The notes under the pieces are model-generated. The model searched no databases, was not told where the DNA came from, and saw nothing but the letters and a program-made list of their open reading frames with translations. From Cryobacterium levicorallinum (GTDB lineage: Bacteria > Actinomycetota > Actinomycetes > Actinomycetales > Microbacteriaceae), in the NCBI RefSeq assembly GCF_004402405.1, contig NZ_SOFE01000015.1, positions 21,445-75,503 of the forward strand: a stretch of DNA of 54,059 nucleotides, given 5' to 3'. The stretch's first letter is position 1. Each line of letters starts with the position of its first letter. Positions 40,423-53,994 of this stretch are shown piece after piece. A program made the translations under genes and the position numbers.

Positions 40423-41586
40423 TCAGGGCGCCACCGCCACTTGCAGGAGCCGGTCGTCTTCAGCCGCCGGGGAGCCCCGGCCATCCGTGTTATTACTCAC
40501 GAACCACAGTGTGCCAGCCGGCCCCGACACCACGTCGCGCAACCGGCCGTATCCGTTGACAAACCACTCGGTGGGGGTGTCGGTGGAGGATGTGCTCAGA
40601 ATCGGGATGCTCCACAACCGTTGCCCGCGCAGGCTCGCCATGAAGATGGTGTCGTTCACGATGGCGATGCCGCTCGGGCTCGCTACGTCCGTCGACCACT
40701 GACGTTCCGGGTCGAGATACGCCGGGTCGCCGGCCCGGCCCTCGACCAGCGGCCAGCCGTAGTTGCCGCCGGGAACGATGCGGTTGAGTTCGTCCCAGGT
40801 GTTTTGCCCGAACTCACTCGCCCACAGCTGGCCGCGCGAATCCCAGGCCAGGCCCTGTGGATTCCGATGCCCGAATGAGTACACCAGCGTGCCGAACGGG
40901 TTGTCCGCTGGCACGGCACCGGTCGGTGTCATTCGCAAAATCTTGCCGCCGAGCGAGTCCAAGTCCTGGGAATTGACGGTGTCTCCGGCGTCCCCGACCG
41001 TGGCGTAGAGCAGTCCGTCGGGGCCGAACGCGAGGCGGCCACCGTTGTGATTGCCGGCTCGGGGGATGGAATCGAGCACGAGGGTGGGTGCCCCGAGGGT
41101 GTGGCTGCCGGGGGAGCCGGCCAACGGCATCCGTTCGATGCGGTTGTCGGCCGCCGTTGAGTAGTAGGCGTACACCCAGCCAATGCCGCCCGGGGCCGCC
41201 CGGTCGGCGAGAAAGGCGAGGCCGAGCAGCCCGCCCTCACCGCTCGGGCGCGCCGCCGCGACGGTGCCGGCGTCGCGCAGACTGCCGTCGGCCAGCAGTT
41301 CGCGAAGCCGGGTGGTGTCGCGTTCGCTGATGAGCGTGGCGCCGTCGGGCAGTCGCAGAATCGACCACGGAGCCTGAAGCCCCGACGTGATCACGACCGG
41401 TTCGCCGACCGGATGCACCGGTGCGAGCGGGTCAGCACCGGCATCCGTTGCGCTCGGCGTCGGTTGGGCCGGTGTCGTGGTGGTCGGAGTGGCGCGCGGA
41501 TCCGCAGCGCTGCACGCGGTCAGGGTGAGAATCACGAGCACGGCCGTGCCCACCGCACGCCGCCGCCGCTCGGTCGGATCGGTCAC
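40423..41586 (-). CDS. PQQ-type sugar dehydrogenase-like lipoprotein
   Basis: A 387-residue exported lipoprotein. The signal peptide ends in lipobox LTAC (22-25), and a Thr/Pro-rich linker follows. The beta-propeller of the soluble glucose dehydrogenase/HHIP-like family is clear: GLQAPWSILRLPDGATLISE, SGEGGLLGLAFLAD, RAGNHNGGRLAFGPDGLLYA, GHRNPQGLAWDSRGQLWASE, GGNYGWPLVEG. His and Arg of GNHNGGR and GHRNPQG are the usual cofactor/catalytic positions. It probably oxidises sugars at the cell surface if PQQ is available. GAGG precedes the GTG start. Confidence 0.9.
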   Translation of the reverse strand: MTDPTERRRRAVGTAVLVILTLTACSAADPRATPTTTTPAQPTPSATDAGADPLAPVHPVGEPVVITSGLQAPWSILRLPDGATLISERDTTRLRELLADGSLRDAGTVAAARPSGEGGLLGLAFLADRAAPGGIGWVYAYYSTAADNRIERMPLAGSPGSHTLGAPTLVLDSIPRAGNHNGGRLAFGPDGLLYATVGDAGDTVNSQDLDSLGGKILRMTPTGAVPADNPFGTLVYSFGHRNPQGLAWDSRGQLWASEFGQNTWDELNRIVPGGNYGWPLVEGRAGDPAYLDPERQWSTDVASPSGIAIVNDTIFMASLRGQRLWSIPILSTSSTDTPTEWFVNGYGRLRDVVSGPAGTLWFVSNNTDGRGSPAAEDDRLLQVAVAP

Positions 41587-41684
41587 CGGTCACCTCGCCT
41601 TCGTCGTGAACACAGCATGCCGCTTAACGCGTGCGGCGGCCAGTAGCTGGCCCCGGGCCCGTTCACTCGCGGCGGGACTGCAGG

Positions 41685-42212
41685 TCAGGCCTGGGCACTG
41701 CGAGCAGCAATGTGCTGCTCGACGACGGCAACGGCCAGCAACGAGCTGTCGAGTTCGTCGGCGTCGGCGCCGTCTTTCTCACGCAGAAACACGGCGGCAG
41801 TGAAGTCGGCGAGGGCGCCATCGAGGTTGTCCTGGTCGAAGTACACCTTGCCGCGGTGCTGGCGGGCATAGGCGGCGAGGCGGCTCCACTCGTGCACCTC
41901 GGAGTCGAGTATGCAATGCGTCAACTCGCTCGCGGCCTCGACGAGCTTGCCCTGAAATTGCAGGACCTGCGCCCGACGGATGCGACTGGCCACCGCCTGC
42001 TCCCGGTTGCCGGTGAAGCGCGACTGGCGCACGGCCTCGTTGGCCACTTCCCAGGCTTCATCGAGCCGGCCGACGAGGCGCAGCAGGGCGACCTTTTCGT
42101 TCAGCGCGGCCAGGCTGCGCAGGGTGCCGAGTTCTTCAAGCCGCTCACCGGCGGCCTGAAGGTCTACTTTTTCGCGCAGGGTGATGGGGTCGTAACCGAT
42201 GATGAAACTCAG
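41685..42212 (-). CDS. TPR-like protein with a probable CTG start
   Basis: About 175 helical residues with TPR character (LDEAWEVANEAVRQSRFTGN, ASRIRRAQVLQFQGKLVEAA, RQHRGKVYFDQDNLDGALAD). A GTG at 42047 would cut the first repeat in half. The same frame stays open, with protein-like sequence (SFIIGYDPITLREKVDLQAA, LAALNEKVALLRLVGRLDEA), up to 42212 without any ATG, GTG or TTG. CTG at 42210-42212 has AGGAA 8 bases upstream and is the best start. Function probably protein-protein contact. It is 94 bases downstream of the spermidine-synthase-like gene. Confidence 0.7.
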   Translation of the reverse strand: MSFIIGYDPITLREKVDLQAAGERLEELGTLRSLAALNEKVALLRLVGRLDEAWEVANEAVRQSRFTGNREQAVASRIRRAQVLQFQGKLVEAASELTHCILDSEVHEWSRLAAYARQHRGKVYFDQDNLDGALADFTAAVFLREKDGADADELDSSLLAVAVVEQHIAARSAQA

Positions 42213-42306
42213 GGTGTGTTCCTGTAATGACGAAGGCGGACGCGGCCGCGCGGAGAAATGACGGGTGCCCCCAGAGTACCGCCGCCCGCGGGAATCCGGT
42301 CGCCGG

Positions 42307-43191
42307 CTAGTGCCCGATCTGGAAGACCGTGCGGCCGGGCAGCGGCGACTGCGTCGACGTCTCGTCGGTCGCCACGAGCGAACCGGCCATGAACTGCTTG
42401 AGTTCGGTTCCCTCGATCACCTTTGCCGGGTGCGGACCGTTGGCCAGCAGCCGCGGAATCCAGTTGAGGTCGATCGGCGTGTGCGCTGCGATGAACACGA
42501 TGTTGCCGAACCGGCGCCCCTTGAGCACCTGCGTCTCGGCGAATCCGATCACGTGCGGAAACACCGCCGAGAGGGTTGCGGCCTGGCCGCGCGCGAACGC
42601 GAGGCCGGGGCCATCCGCTACGTTGACGGCAAGTACGCCGCGTGACGACAGCAGCGGGGCGGCGAGCGCGAAAAACTCGCGGCTCGTGACGTGCTTCGGG
42701 GTGCGCGCCCCGGAGAAAATGTCGACCACGACGAGGTCGACCGCGCCCTGCAGCCCGTCGGGAAGCTTGCCGAGCACCTCGCGGGCATCGCCATGGCGCA
42801 CGCGCAGCTGGGCGCGTTTGTCCCACGGCAGCACTTCCCGAACCAGGTCGATCAAATCGCTTTCGATCTCGACCACCTGCTGGCGCGAGCCCGGCCGGGT
42901 CGCCTCGACGTAGCGCGGCAAGGTGAGCGCGCCGGCCCCGAGGTGGACGGCGGTGATCGGCTCGTGCGGGTCGCCGAGCAGGTCGATGACGTGCCCGATG
43001 CGCTGGATGTACTCGAAGAACAGCTCATCCGGGTGATCGATGTTCACGTGTGACTGCGGGGTACCGTCGACCACGAGCTGAAAGCTGCCGGGGGTGAAAC
43101 GGTCGGGTTCGATCACCGCAGTGTGTCCGCTCAACTTCAACACGACAGACGGATGCCCCTCCGTCACCTCACCCTTACGCCCAGTACTCAT
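42307..43191 (-). CDS. Spermidine-synthase-like methyltransferase-fold protein
   Basis: A 294-residue cytosolic protein. SFQLVVDGTPQSHVNIDHPD and FEYIQRIGHVIDLL form the N-terminal strand region, VHLGAGALTLPRYVEATRPG is the SAM-type loop, and VVDIFSGARTPKHVTSREFF and GVLAVNVADGPGLAFARGQA complete a Rossmann core like spermidine synthases. The polyamine-synthase catalytic DxxD is not clear, so a different substrate is likely. Start at ATG 43191, before a short TAGGA; longer starts lack support. Divergent from rpoB. Confidence 0.82.
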   Translation of the reverse strand: MSTGRKGEVTEGHPSVVLKLSGHTAVIEPDRFTPGSFQLVVDGTPQSHVNIDHPDELFFEYIQRIGHVIDLLGDPHEPITAVHLGAGALTLPRYVEATRPGSRQQVVEIESDLIDLVREVLPWDKRAQLRVRHGDAREVLGKLPDGLQGAVDLVVVDIFSGARTPKHVTSREFFALAAPLLSSRGVLAVNVADGPGLAFARGQAATLSAVFPHVIGFAETQVLKGRRFGNIVFIAAHTPIDLNWIPRLLANGPHPAKVIEGTELKQFMAGSLVATDETSTQSPLPGRTVFQIGH

Positions 43192-43238
43192 CGTCCTAGT
43201 CTGCGCCCTGTCTGCGTGCCCGCGCCGCAGCATCCGCT

Positions 43239-43301
43239 TCGCGAAAGCGCAAAAAGTGCCCGATTGAGAGTGTCAAACGGGTACTTTTTGCGCTCTCGCG
43301 A
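43239..43301. repeat. 24-bp inverted repeat upstream of rpoB
   Basis: Arms 43239-43262 and 43278-43301 pair at 22 of 24 positions around a 15-nt loop, with an AAAAAG/CTTTTT run inside each arm. It lies between divergent genes, before the rpoB promoter, so it is not a normal convergent-gene terminator. It could insulate the two transcription units. Confidence 0.7.
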
Positions 43302-43351
43302 GAAGACGGAGGGTGTTATACCTGAGAGTTTGCAGATTTGCAACAATTAGG

Positions 43352-43380
43352 TGGACATGACGCGAATGGGGGCATATAGT
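43352..43380 (+). promoter_or_regulatory. Strong promoter for rpoB-rpoC
   Basis: TGGACA (43352-43357), a 17-nt spacer and TATAGT (43375-43380) make a near-consensus housekeeping promoter. The resulting leader of about 145 nt before the TTG start is long and may be regulated. Confidence 0.65.
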
Positions 43381-43530
43381 TGATCCTTGCGCTCCCAGAC
43401 AAACTATGCCTTCATATTGCGGTCGGCTTTGCGTGTTCAAGCCACCTTGAGGCACACCTCTTATGAGGGTCTGCGGAGTCATCACCAATAACAGTAACTA
43501 GACCTGACGGGGTCCACGGAGGTTATTTCC

Positions 43531-46500
43531 TTGGCTGCTGCGCGCAACGCAACCACCAACTCACCCAAGAACGGCCGCTCGCACGAGCGTCTGTCGTTCG
43601 CAAAGATCAGCGACCACTTGAACGTTCCGGATCTGCTTGCTTTGCAGACCGAGAGCTTCGACTGGCTCGTCGGCAACGACATCTGGAAGGCTCGCGTCGC
43701 CGAAGCCCAGGCTGCCGGACGCCAGGACCTGCCGAATCGCACCGGGCTCGATGAGATCTTCGAGGAGATCTCTCCCATCGAGGACCTCGGCGAAACGATG
43801 CAGCTGTCCTTCACCAACCCGGAGCTCGAGCCGGAGAAGTACACCATTGACGAGTGCAAGGAAAAGGGTAAGACCTACTCCGCACCCCTCTACGTGAACG
43901 CTGAGTTCATGAACCACCTCACCGGTGAGATCAAGACTCAGACCGTGTTCATGGGTGACTTCCCGTTGATGACCCCCAAGGGCACCTTCGTGATCAACGG
44001 CACCGAGCGTGTCGTCGTGTCGCAGCTGGTGCGCTCCCCGGGCGTGTATTTTAACCGCGAGCAGGAGAAAACGTCTGACAAGGACATCTACTCCGCCCGT
44101 GTCATCCCGAGCCGTGGTGCCTGGCTTGAATTCGAGATCGACAAGCGCGACCAGGTTGGCGTGCGCATCGACCGCAAGCGCAAGCAGTCCGTGACCGTGT
44201 TCCTGAAGGCCCTCGGCCTCACCAGCGAGCAGATCCTCGAAGAGTTCAAGGGCTACGCGTCCATCGAGCTCACCCTCGAGAAGGACAACATCCTCACCAA
44301 GGAAGAAGCCCTCAAGGACATCTATCGCAAGCTGCGCCCCGGCGAGCAGGTTGCCGCCGAGGCTGCGCGTGCGCTCCTCGACAACTTCTTCTTCAACTCC
44401 AAGCGCTACGACCTGGCCAAGGTTGGTCGTTACAAGATCAACCGCAAGCTCGGCCTCGAAGCTCCGCTGAGTGACTCCGTACTGACGCTGGCGGACATCC
44501 TGGCCACCATCAAGTACCTCGTCGCCCTGCACGACAACCAGACCACCCTTCCGGGTCTGCGCGACGGCAAGATGACCGACATCAACATCGACATCGACGA
44601 CATCGACCACTTCGGTAACCGTCGTATCCGTGCCGTCGGCGAGCTCATCCAGAACCAGGTGCGCACCGGCCTGTCCCGCATGGAGCGCGTTGTTCGCGAG
44701 CGCATGACCACGCAGGACATCGAAGCGATCACCCCGCAGACGCTGATCAACGTGCGCCCTGTCGTCGCCGCGATCAAGGAGTTCTTCGGTACGTCGCAGT
44801 TGTCGCAGTTCATGGACCAGAACAACCCGCTCGCCGGACTGACGCACAAGCGTCGCCTGTCCGCGCTGGGCCCGGGTGGTCTGTCCCGTGACCGCGCTGG
44901 CGTCGAGGTTCGAGACGTTCACCCCTCGCACTACGGCCGCATGTGCCCCATTGAGACCCCTGAGGGCCCGAACATCGGCCTGATCGGTTCGCTCGCCTCG
45001 TTCGCGCAGATCAATGCGTTCGGTTTCATTGAGACGCCGTACCGTCGGGTGCTGAACAACAAGGTCACCGAGACGATCGACTACCTCACCGCGAGCGAAG
45101 AGGACGACTTCATCGTCGCCCAGGCCAACGCGCCGCTCACCAAGGACTCGCACTTCGCCGAGGCCCGCGTGCTCGCCCGTAAGAAGGGTGGCGAGGTCGA
45201 CCTCGTTCCCGCTGAAGACATCGGCTACATGGATGTCTCGCCGCGCCAGATGGTGTCGGTCGCGACCAGCCTCATCCCGTTCCTCGAGCACGACGATGCA
45301 AACCGCGCACTCATGGGTGCCAACATGCAGCGTCAGGCTGTGCCGCTGCTGCTCAGCGACAGCCCGCTCGTCGGAACCGGCATGGAGGTCTACACGGCCA
45401 TCGACGCCGGTGACGTGCTCACCGCGCTGAAGCCCGGTGTGGTCTCCGAGGTGTCGGCTGATGTCGTCACCATCCAGCTCGATGAGGGCGGCACGCAGGA
45501 CTACTACCTGCGCAAGTTCAGCCGCTCCAACCAGGGCACGAGCTTCAACCACCGCGTGATCGTCAACGCCGGTGAGCGGATCGAAGCCGGCGAGGTTATC
45601 GCCGACGGACCCGCCACCGACCAGGGAGAACTCGCCCTCGGAAAGAACCTGCTCGTGGCATTCATGCCGTGGGAAGGCTACAACTTCGAGGACGCGATCA
45701 TCCTGAGCCAGAACCTGGTCAAGGACGACACCCTCTCCTCGATTCACATCGAAGAGTACGAAGTGGATGCCCGCGACACCAAGCTGGGTAAGGAAGAGAT
45801 CACTCGCGACCTTCCCAACGTGTCGCCGGACTTCCTCGCCGACCTCGACGAGCGTGGCATCATTCGCATCGGAGCCGAGGTTCGCCCCGGCGATATCCTC
45901 GTCGGCAAGGTCACGCCCAAGGGCGAGACCGAGCTGTCTGCCGAGGAGCGCCTGCTGCGCGCCATCTTCAACGAGAAGAGCCGCGAAGTTCGCGACACGA
46001 GCTTGAAGGTTCCCCACGGTGAGCGCGGCACCATCATCGGTGTCAAGGTGTTCGACTCGCAGGACGGCGACGACGAGCTTGGCAGCGGCGTCAACCAGCG
46101 CGTGGTCGTGTTCATCGCCCAGAAGCGCAAGATCACCGAGGGTGACAAGCTCGCCGGCCGTCACGGCAACAAGGGTGTTATCTCCCGCATTTTGCCGATC
46201 GAGGACATGCCGTTCCTCGCCGACGGAACCCCGGTTGACATCATCCTTAACCCGCTCGGTATCCCCGGTCGCATGAACTTCGGCCAGGTGCTCGAAACCC
46301 ACCTCGGCTGGATTGCGAAGCAGGGCTGGAACGTCGAGGGCAAGCCGAAGTGGGCTGCTCGTCTTCCGGAGCACGCCTTCAGCGCCGCACCCGGCACGAA
46401 GGTCGCCACCCCGGTATTCGACGGTGCGCTCGAGATCGAGATCGAGGGTCTTCTGGACTCCACGACCCTAACCCGCGACGGCGAACGCCTCATCGGTTCC

Positions 46501-47022
46501 TCGGGCAAGACCCAGCTCTTCGACGGCCGCTCCGGCGAACCGTTCCCGATGCCGGTGTCCGTTGGATACATGTACATCCTGAAGCTCCACCACCTCGTCG
46601 ACGACAAGATCCACGCTCGCTCGACCGGCCCGTACTCCATGATCACGCAGCAGCCGCTGGGTGGTAAGGCGCAGTTCGGTGGACAGCGTTTCGGTGAGAT
46701 GGAGGTGTGGGCGCTCGAAGCATATGGAGCCGCTTACGCCCTGCAGGAACTCCTGACCATCAAGAGCGACGATATCCTCGGCCGCGTCAAGGTGTACGAG
46801 GCCATCGTCAAGGGTGAGAACATCCAGGAACCCGGCATTCCCGAGAGCTTCAAGGTTCTTATCAAGGAAATGCAGTCGCTCTGCTTGAACGTCGAAGTAC
46901 TTTCGGCCGATGGCACCGCAGTCAGCCTGCGCGACACGGATGACGAGGTGTTCCGTGCTGCGGAAGAACTCGGCATCAACATTTCCACCCGGTTTGAGTC
47001 GTCGTCCATCGACGACATCTAA
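43531..47022 (+). CDS. rpoB: RNA polymerase beta subunit
   Basis: The 1163-residue catalytic beta subunit of RNA polymerase. The whole family order is present, including the rifampicin region ([29 protein letters not shown], about residues 423-451), which looks wild type (Asp, His and Ser positions intact), the [19 protein letters not shown] block, [20 protein letters not shown] and the [35 protein letters not shown] end. TTG start with GGAGG 9 bases upstream, as in other actinobacteria. Codon use is strongly biased. rpoC follows after 42 bases. Confidence 0.98.
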   Translation: MAAARNATTNSPKNGRSHERLSFAKISDHLNVPDLLALQTESFDWLVGNDIWKARVAEAQAAGRQDLPNRTGLDEIFEEISPIEDLGETMQLSFTNPELEPEKYTIDECKEKGKTYSAPLYVNAEFMNHLTGEIKTQTVFMGDFPLMTPKGTFVINGTERVVVSQLVRSPGVYFNREQEKTSDKDIYSARVIPSRGAWLEFEIDKRDQVGVRIDRKRKQSVTVFLKALGLTSEQILEEFKGYASIELTLEKDNILTKEEALKDIYRKLRPGEQVAAEAARALLDNFFFNSKRYDLAKVGRYKINRKLGLEAPLSDSVLTLADILATIKYLVALHDNQTTLPGLRDGKMTDINIDIDDIDHFGNRRIRAVGELIQNQVRTGLSRMERVVRERMTTQDIEAITPQTLINVRPVVAAIKEFFGTSQLSQFMDQNNPLAGLTHKRRLSALGPGGLSRDRAGVEVRDVHPSHYGRMCPIETPEGPNIGLIGSLASFAQINAFGFIETPYRRVLNNKVTETIDYLTASEEDDFIVAQANAPLTKDSHFAEARVLARKKGGEVDLVPAEDIGYMDVSPRQMVSVATSLIPFLEHDDANRALMGANMQRQAVPLLLSDSPLVGTGMEVYTAIDAGDVLTALKPGVVSEVSADVVTIQLDEGGTQDYYLRKFSRSNQGTSFNHRVIVNAGERIEAGEVIADGPATDQGELALGKNLLVAFMPWEGYNFEDAIILSQNLVKDDTLSSIHIEEYEVDARDTKLGKEEITRDLPNVSPDFLADLDERGIIRIGAEVRPGDILVGKVTPKGETELSAEERLLRAIFNEKSREVRDTSLKVPHGERGTIIGVKVFDSQDGDDELGSGVNQRVVVFIAQKRKITEGDKLAGRHGNKGVISRILPIEDMPFLADGTPVDIILNPLGIPGRMNFGQVLETHLGWIAKQGWNVEGKPKWAARLPEHAFSAAPGTKVATPVFDGALEIEIEGLLDSTTLTRDGERLIGSSGKTQLFDGRSGEPFPMPVSVGYMYILKLHHLVDDKIHARSTGPYSMITQQPLGGKAQFGGQRFGEMEVWALEAYGAAYALQELLTIKSDDILGRVKVYEAIVKGENIQEPGIPESFKVLIKEMQSLCLNVEVLSADGTAVSLRDTDDEVFRAAEELGINISTRFESSSIDDI

Positions 47023-47064
47023 GCCCGGTCCAAAGAAACTTCGAAAACTTTCCAAGGAGAGAAA

Positions 47065-50988
<3,924 letters not shown>

Positions 50989-51019
50989 TAGCTCGAATAA
51001 CTGATCGGCAGCTCTCAAT

Positions 51020-51049
51020 GGATGGCCCCTGCTTCGGCAGGGGCCATCC
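51020..51049 (+). terminator. Terminator of the rpoB-rpoC operon
   Basis: GGATGGCCCCTGC (51020-51032) pairs exactly with 51037-51049 across a TTCG tetraloop, 31 bases after the rpoC stop. Very stable hairpin. Confidence 0.9.
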
Positions 51050-51170
51050 GTCGTTCAGATACCCGGGCAGGGTGCTGGGTGCCGTGGAGGCGCCCGCGTC
51101 GCCTCGCGGGGTACGCTCGAGGGCCGAGTTTGTCACCGATGCGCCCGAACTTGTTTCTGGGGGCGAGCAC

Positions 51171-53637
51171 GTGCGGTTGAAAGTCACGTTGGCTCGGTCC
51201 AACGGACAGAATGACGACATCGTCGTCACAGCGGCCGCCGCCGCCGGCACTTCCGATGTGGCCGGTACAATCGCCCGGGTCGATCCGCGCTCGGCGTTCA
51301 CGCCCGGTGGCGCCGACCGGCCGCTCACGCTGCGCACGGTCGCTCCCGGCGGCACCGATTGGTTACTCCTGCCGCCGGACGCTCTGATAGGCGAGGATTG
51401 GGTCGGCTCCTCTGGTGCGAGAGTTGCCCTGGCGGACTCCGACACGTTTTTTCTCTCCCACGAGCACGGTGCCGCCGCGACCCTCGCCGTGATCCGTGTG
51501 CTGACCGGCCCCGACGCCGGAGCGCATATTGCCCTCGGCCGCGGTACGACCATCATCGGGCGCGACGCCGAGTGCGACGTGGTGCTTAGCGACAAGCTGG
51601 TGTCGAAACGCCATGTACGTCTCGAAGTCGCCGCGGGCATCGACCTGGTGGACCTCGGTTCGGCCAACGGTGTCGTCATCGACGGCGGACTGGTCACCCG
51701 CTTGCACATCGAACAGAGTGAGACGGCGCAGATCGGCGACACCCAGCTGCGCATAGCGGTCGTGCAGACCGTGGCCGCGATCGGCGACCAACACCGCGAC
51801 GGTCCGGTGTGCTTCAACCGGTCAACGAGGGTGGAAGGACGTTACGCCGGTCAGGATTTCGCGGCGCCCGAGGTGTGCCGACCGAGAAAGACGACCAGCC
51901 GTTCCCCTGGCTGGCCATGGTGGCACCGGTTCTGCTCGGAGAGTCGCCCTCGACCCACGATGCGCTCGCGCAACACGATCGACGCGTCCCTGCGCGGCGC
52001 ACTGCTGCCCGAATTTCAGGAGAGTCTCGAAGCCGTCATCACCGAACACGCCACGGTTGATTAGGTTCCGCTCATCGACAACCTGTTTGATCCGGGCGCC
52101 CTCGGTGTGGCCGGCAGTGCCGCCGCTTGCGCCGACACCGTTAATTCGCTGCTCGTTCAGCTCACCGCCCTGCACTTCGCACGCCGCCTCGCTCCGGTCA
52201 TCGACGCCGGTGTACTCATCGCCGATTCGAGCGACCTGCCCCGCTCCGTATCGATGGTCACGCTAATCGGCCACGACCTTATTGCGGCGCACGACGCCGC
52301 GATCGACCGGTGGCGGCAAAACGCCTCCATGCACGATCGCACCCCCGGCGCGGTGCCGCGCGCCAAACGGGCCGGAACCCTGCGCGCCATTGTCGGTTCC
52401 ACCGGAGTGCAGTCCATGCACCTCGACCTGCGCACCCACGGCCCGCACGCCCTGGTCGGAGGCACCACCGGCGCCGGCAAGAGCGAATTTCTGCAAGCCT
52501 GGGTGCTCGGCATGGCAGCCGAATACAGCCCGGACCGGGTGGCTATTTTCTTCGGCGTGGAAACGGCGTGGAAACGGCGTGGGAACCGCCGAGTGGCCCG
52601 CTCGCCGGGCAGGAGCGCGAGCTCGGCCCGACCGACCAGGAGAAGCTCGTCGCCGCCCTCGTCGGAGCGGCTGGTGCGGCGCAGATTCCCGCGCCGCGGC
52701 GGCCCTCGCTCGACGAATTGACGTTTCTGTGCACCCTGGCGCCCATCGTGACCCAAACGGATGCTGCCCTCGCGCTGGGCCCGGCCGACGCGCCCACCGA
52801 GCAAAAAAGCGCCCGGTCTGTTTTCTGCCCGATGTCGACGGACACATTGGCATCTACGGCACCGGCGGATCCGGCAAGAGCGTCGCCCTGCGCACCCTGG
52901 CGATCGCGGCCGGCCGCACGAGCGCCGGCGGGCCCGTCGCGGTTTATGGCCTCGACTTCGCCGCCGGCAGCCCCCGCATGCTCGAACCGCTGCCGCACGT
53001 GGGCAGCATCGGCGGCGGCGACGACATTGAACGCATCATTCGCCTGTTCCGGCTGCTCAAGGCCGAACTTGAAGCGCGCGGCAACCGCTTTGCCGAGGCC
53101 ACCGCGTCAACGATCGCCGAGTACCGCGCGCTGGCGAACCGCCCCAACGAGCTGCGCATCCTGCTGCTCATCGACGGGTTCGCGGCCTTTCGGGAAGACT
53201 GGGAGGTCGCGAGCGGCCGGTCGAACTGGTACGACGTGTTCCGCAGCATCCTCGCGGATGGTCGTCAGCTGGGCATCCACGTGACTTTTGCCGCCGACCT
53301 GGCCAGCCCGCGCATGGCGCTCGTCGTCGAAAACCTCGCGGACTTTCTGCAGGCCCCGGCCGATGCCGCTCTGGTAGAGCTCATCAAACACGTCATGCGC
53401 AGTAACCATTTTCTGGTCGCCGATGGTGAAACCGCGTCGTGGAACTCGTCCTGGCCACTGTTCGCCGAGATGAAGAACTCCAGGCGCGGCCTGCTGCTGC
53501 AGCCCGACACCATCGAGGGCGACATTCTGCTCAAAACTCCGCTGCCGCGACTGGACCGGGCCGAATTTCCGCCCGGCCGCGGCATGATGGTGGCCGGCGG
53601 CAAGGTTCTGCGGGTGCAGCTTCCGCTCGTGGAATAG
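51171..53637 (+). pseudogene. Broken FHA-FtsK/SpoIIIE (EccC-like) ATPase gene
   Basis: The start is intact: GTG 51171 with GGGGGCGAG upstream, then an FHA domain (LGRGTTIIGRDAECDVVLSDKLVSKRHVRLEV, and DLGSANGVVIDGG). From ~51870 the gene decays. A TG duplication (GAGGTGTG) shifts frame just before PTEKDDQPFPWLAMVAPVLL; a deletion follows; a TAG (52062-52064) interrupts ATVD-VPLIDNLFD; the first ATPase domain has Walker A GGTTGAGKSEF, then an 11-bp repeat tract shifts frame and most of the domain is lost. A further shift near 52810 leads into a mostly intact last ATPase domain (GIYGTGGSGKSVALRTLAIA). Intact relatives are ~1300-1400-residue motors of type VII-like (ESX/WXG) secretion. Probably inactive here. 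Confidence 0.85.
52554..52586 (+). repeat. 11-bp tandem repeat at a frameshift in the EccC-like gene
   Basis: GGCGTGGAAAC at 52554-52564 and 52565-52575, then GGCGTGGGAAC at 52576-52586. The unit is not a multiple of three, so copy number sets the reading frame. It sits exactly where the first ATPase domain jumps frame. Confidence 0.75.
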
Positions 53638-53727
53638 CGGCAATTGCCTTCCCGGGGTCTTTGGCTGCTGTATTGACCATCAGTATTGACAATCATCCCG
53701 CGCCACTCCTCCTCCGGGGACTGGCTG

Positions 53728-53985
53728 CTAGAACGGTTTCGGGTTGGTGCCGTCGGTGTTCCAGCTGGTGTTCCAGTCGCCACTCCACGGATCGCTGATC
53801 GGTTCGGCTGACGGCCGCGGTGCGGGCGGGGCGGGCGGGGCTGGCGGTGGTGCTTGTTGTCGCGGTGGGTTGATGCGGGTGGCGGGGTCGGTGGCGTAGT
53901 GTTTGCCGGCGGGGCTGGTCCAGTGGACGGTGCCGTCGGGGTCGGCGGTGTGGCCTGCCGCGGGTATTTCGGACAGCGGAATTAG
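53728..53985 (-). pseudogene. C-terminal tail of an HNH endonuclease (DUF222-type) gene
   Basis: The minus strand reads AAGHTADPDGTVHWTSPAGK, then HYATDPATRINPP, a Pro/Ala-rich linker and DGTNPKPF-stop. This is the standard end of DUF222/HNH (13E12-like) endonucleases. The frame is cut at about 53970-53990, where sequence belonging to an IS3-like element begins and a TAG follows. The HNH domain itself is not in the window. Confidence 0.7.
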
Positions 53986-53994
53986 TGGATTCTT

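Noticed and set aside
44793..44881. Possible rifampicin-resistance change in RpoB
   Set aside because: The Asp, His and Ser positions of the resistance region match the sensitive form.
43561..46374. A 937-codon minus-strand open frame inside rpoB
   Set aside because: Shadow of the strongly biased rpoB codon use; Val/Asp/Leu-rich antisense product with no known domain.
53674..53696. Short direct repeats TATTGAC between the broken ATPase gene and the HNH tail
   Set aside because: Two seven-base copies only; could be chance or a minor promoter-like sequence.
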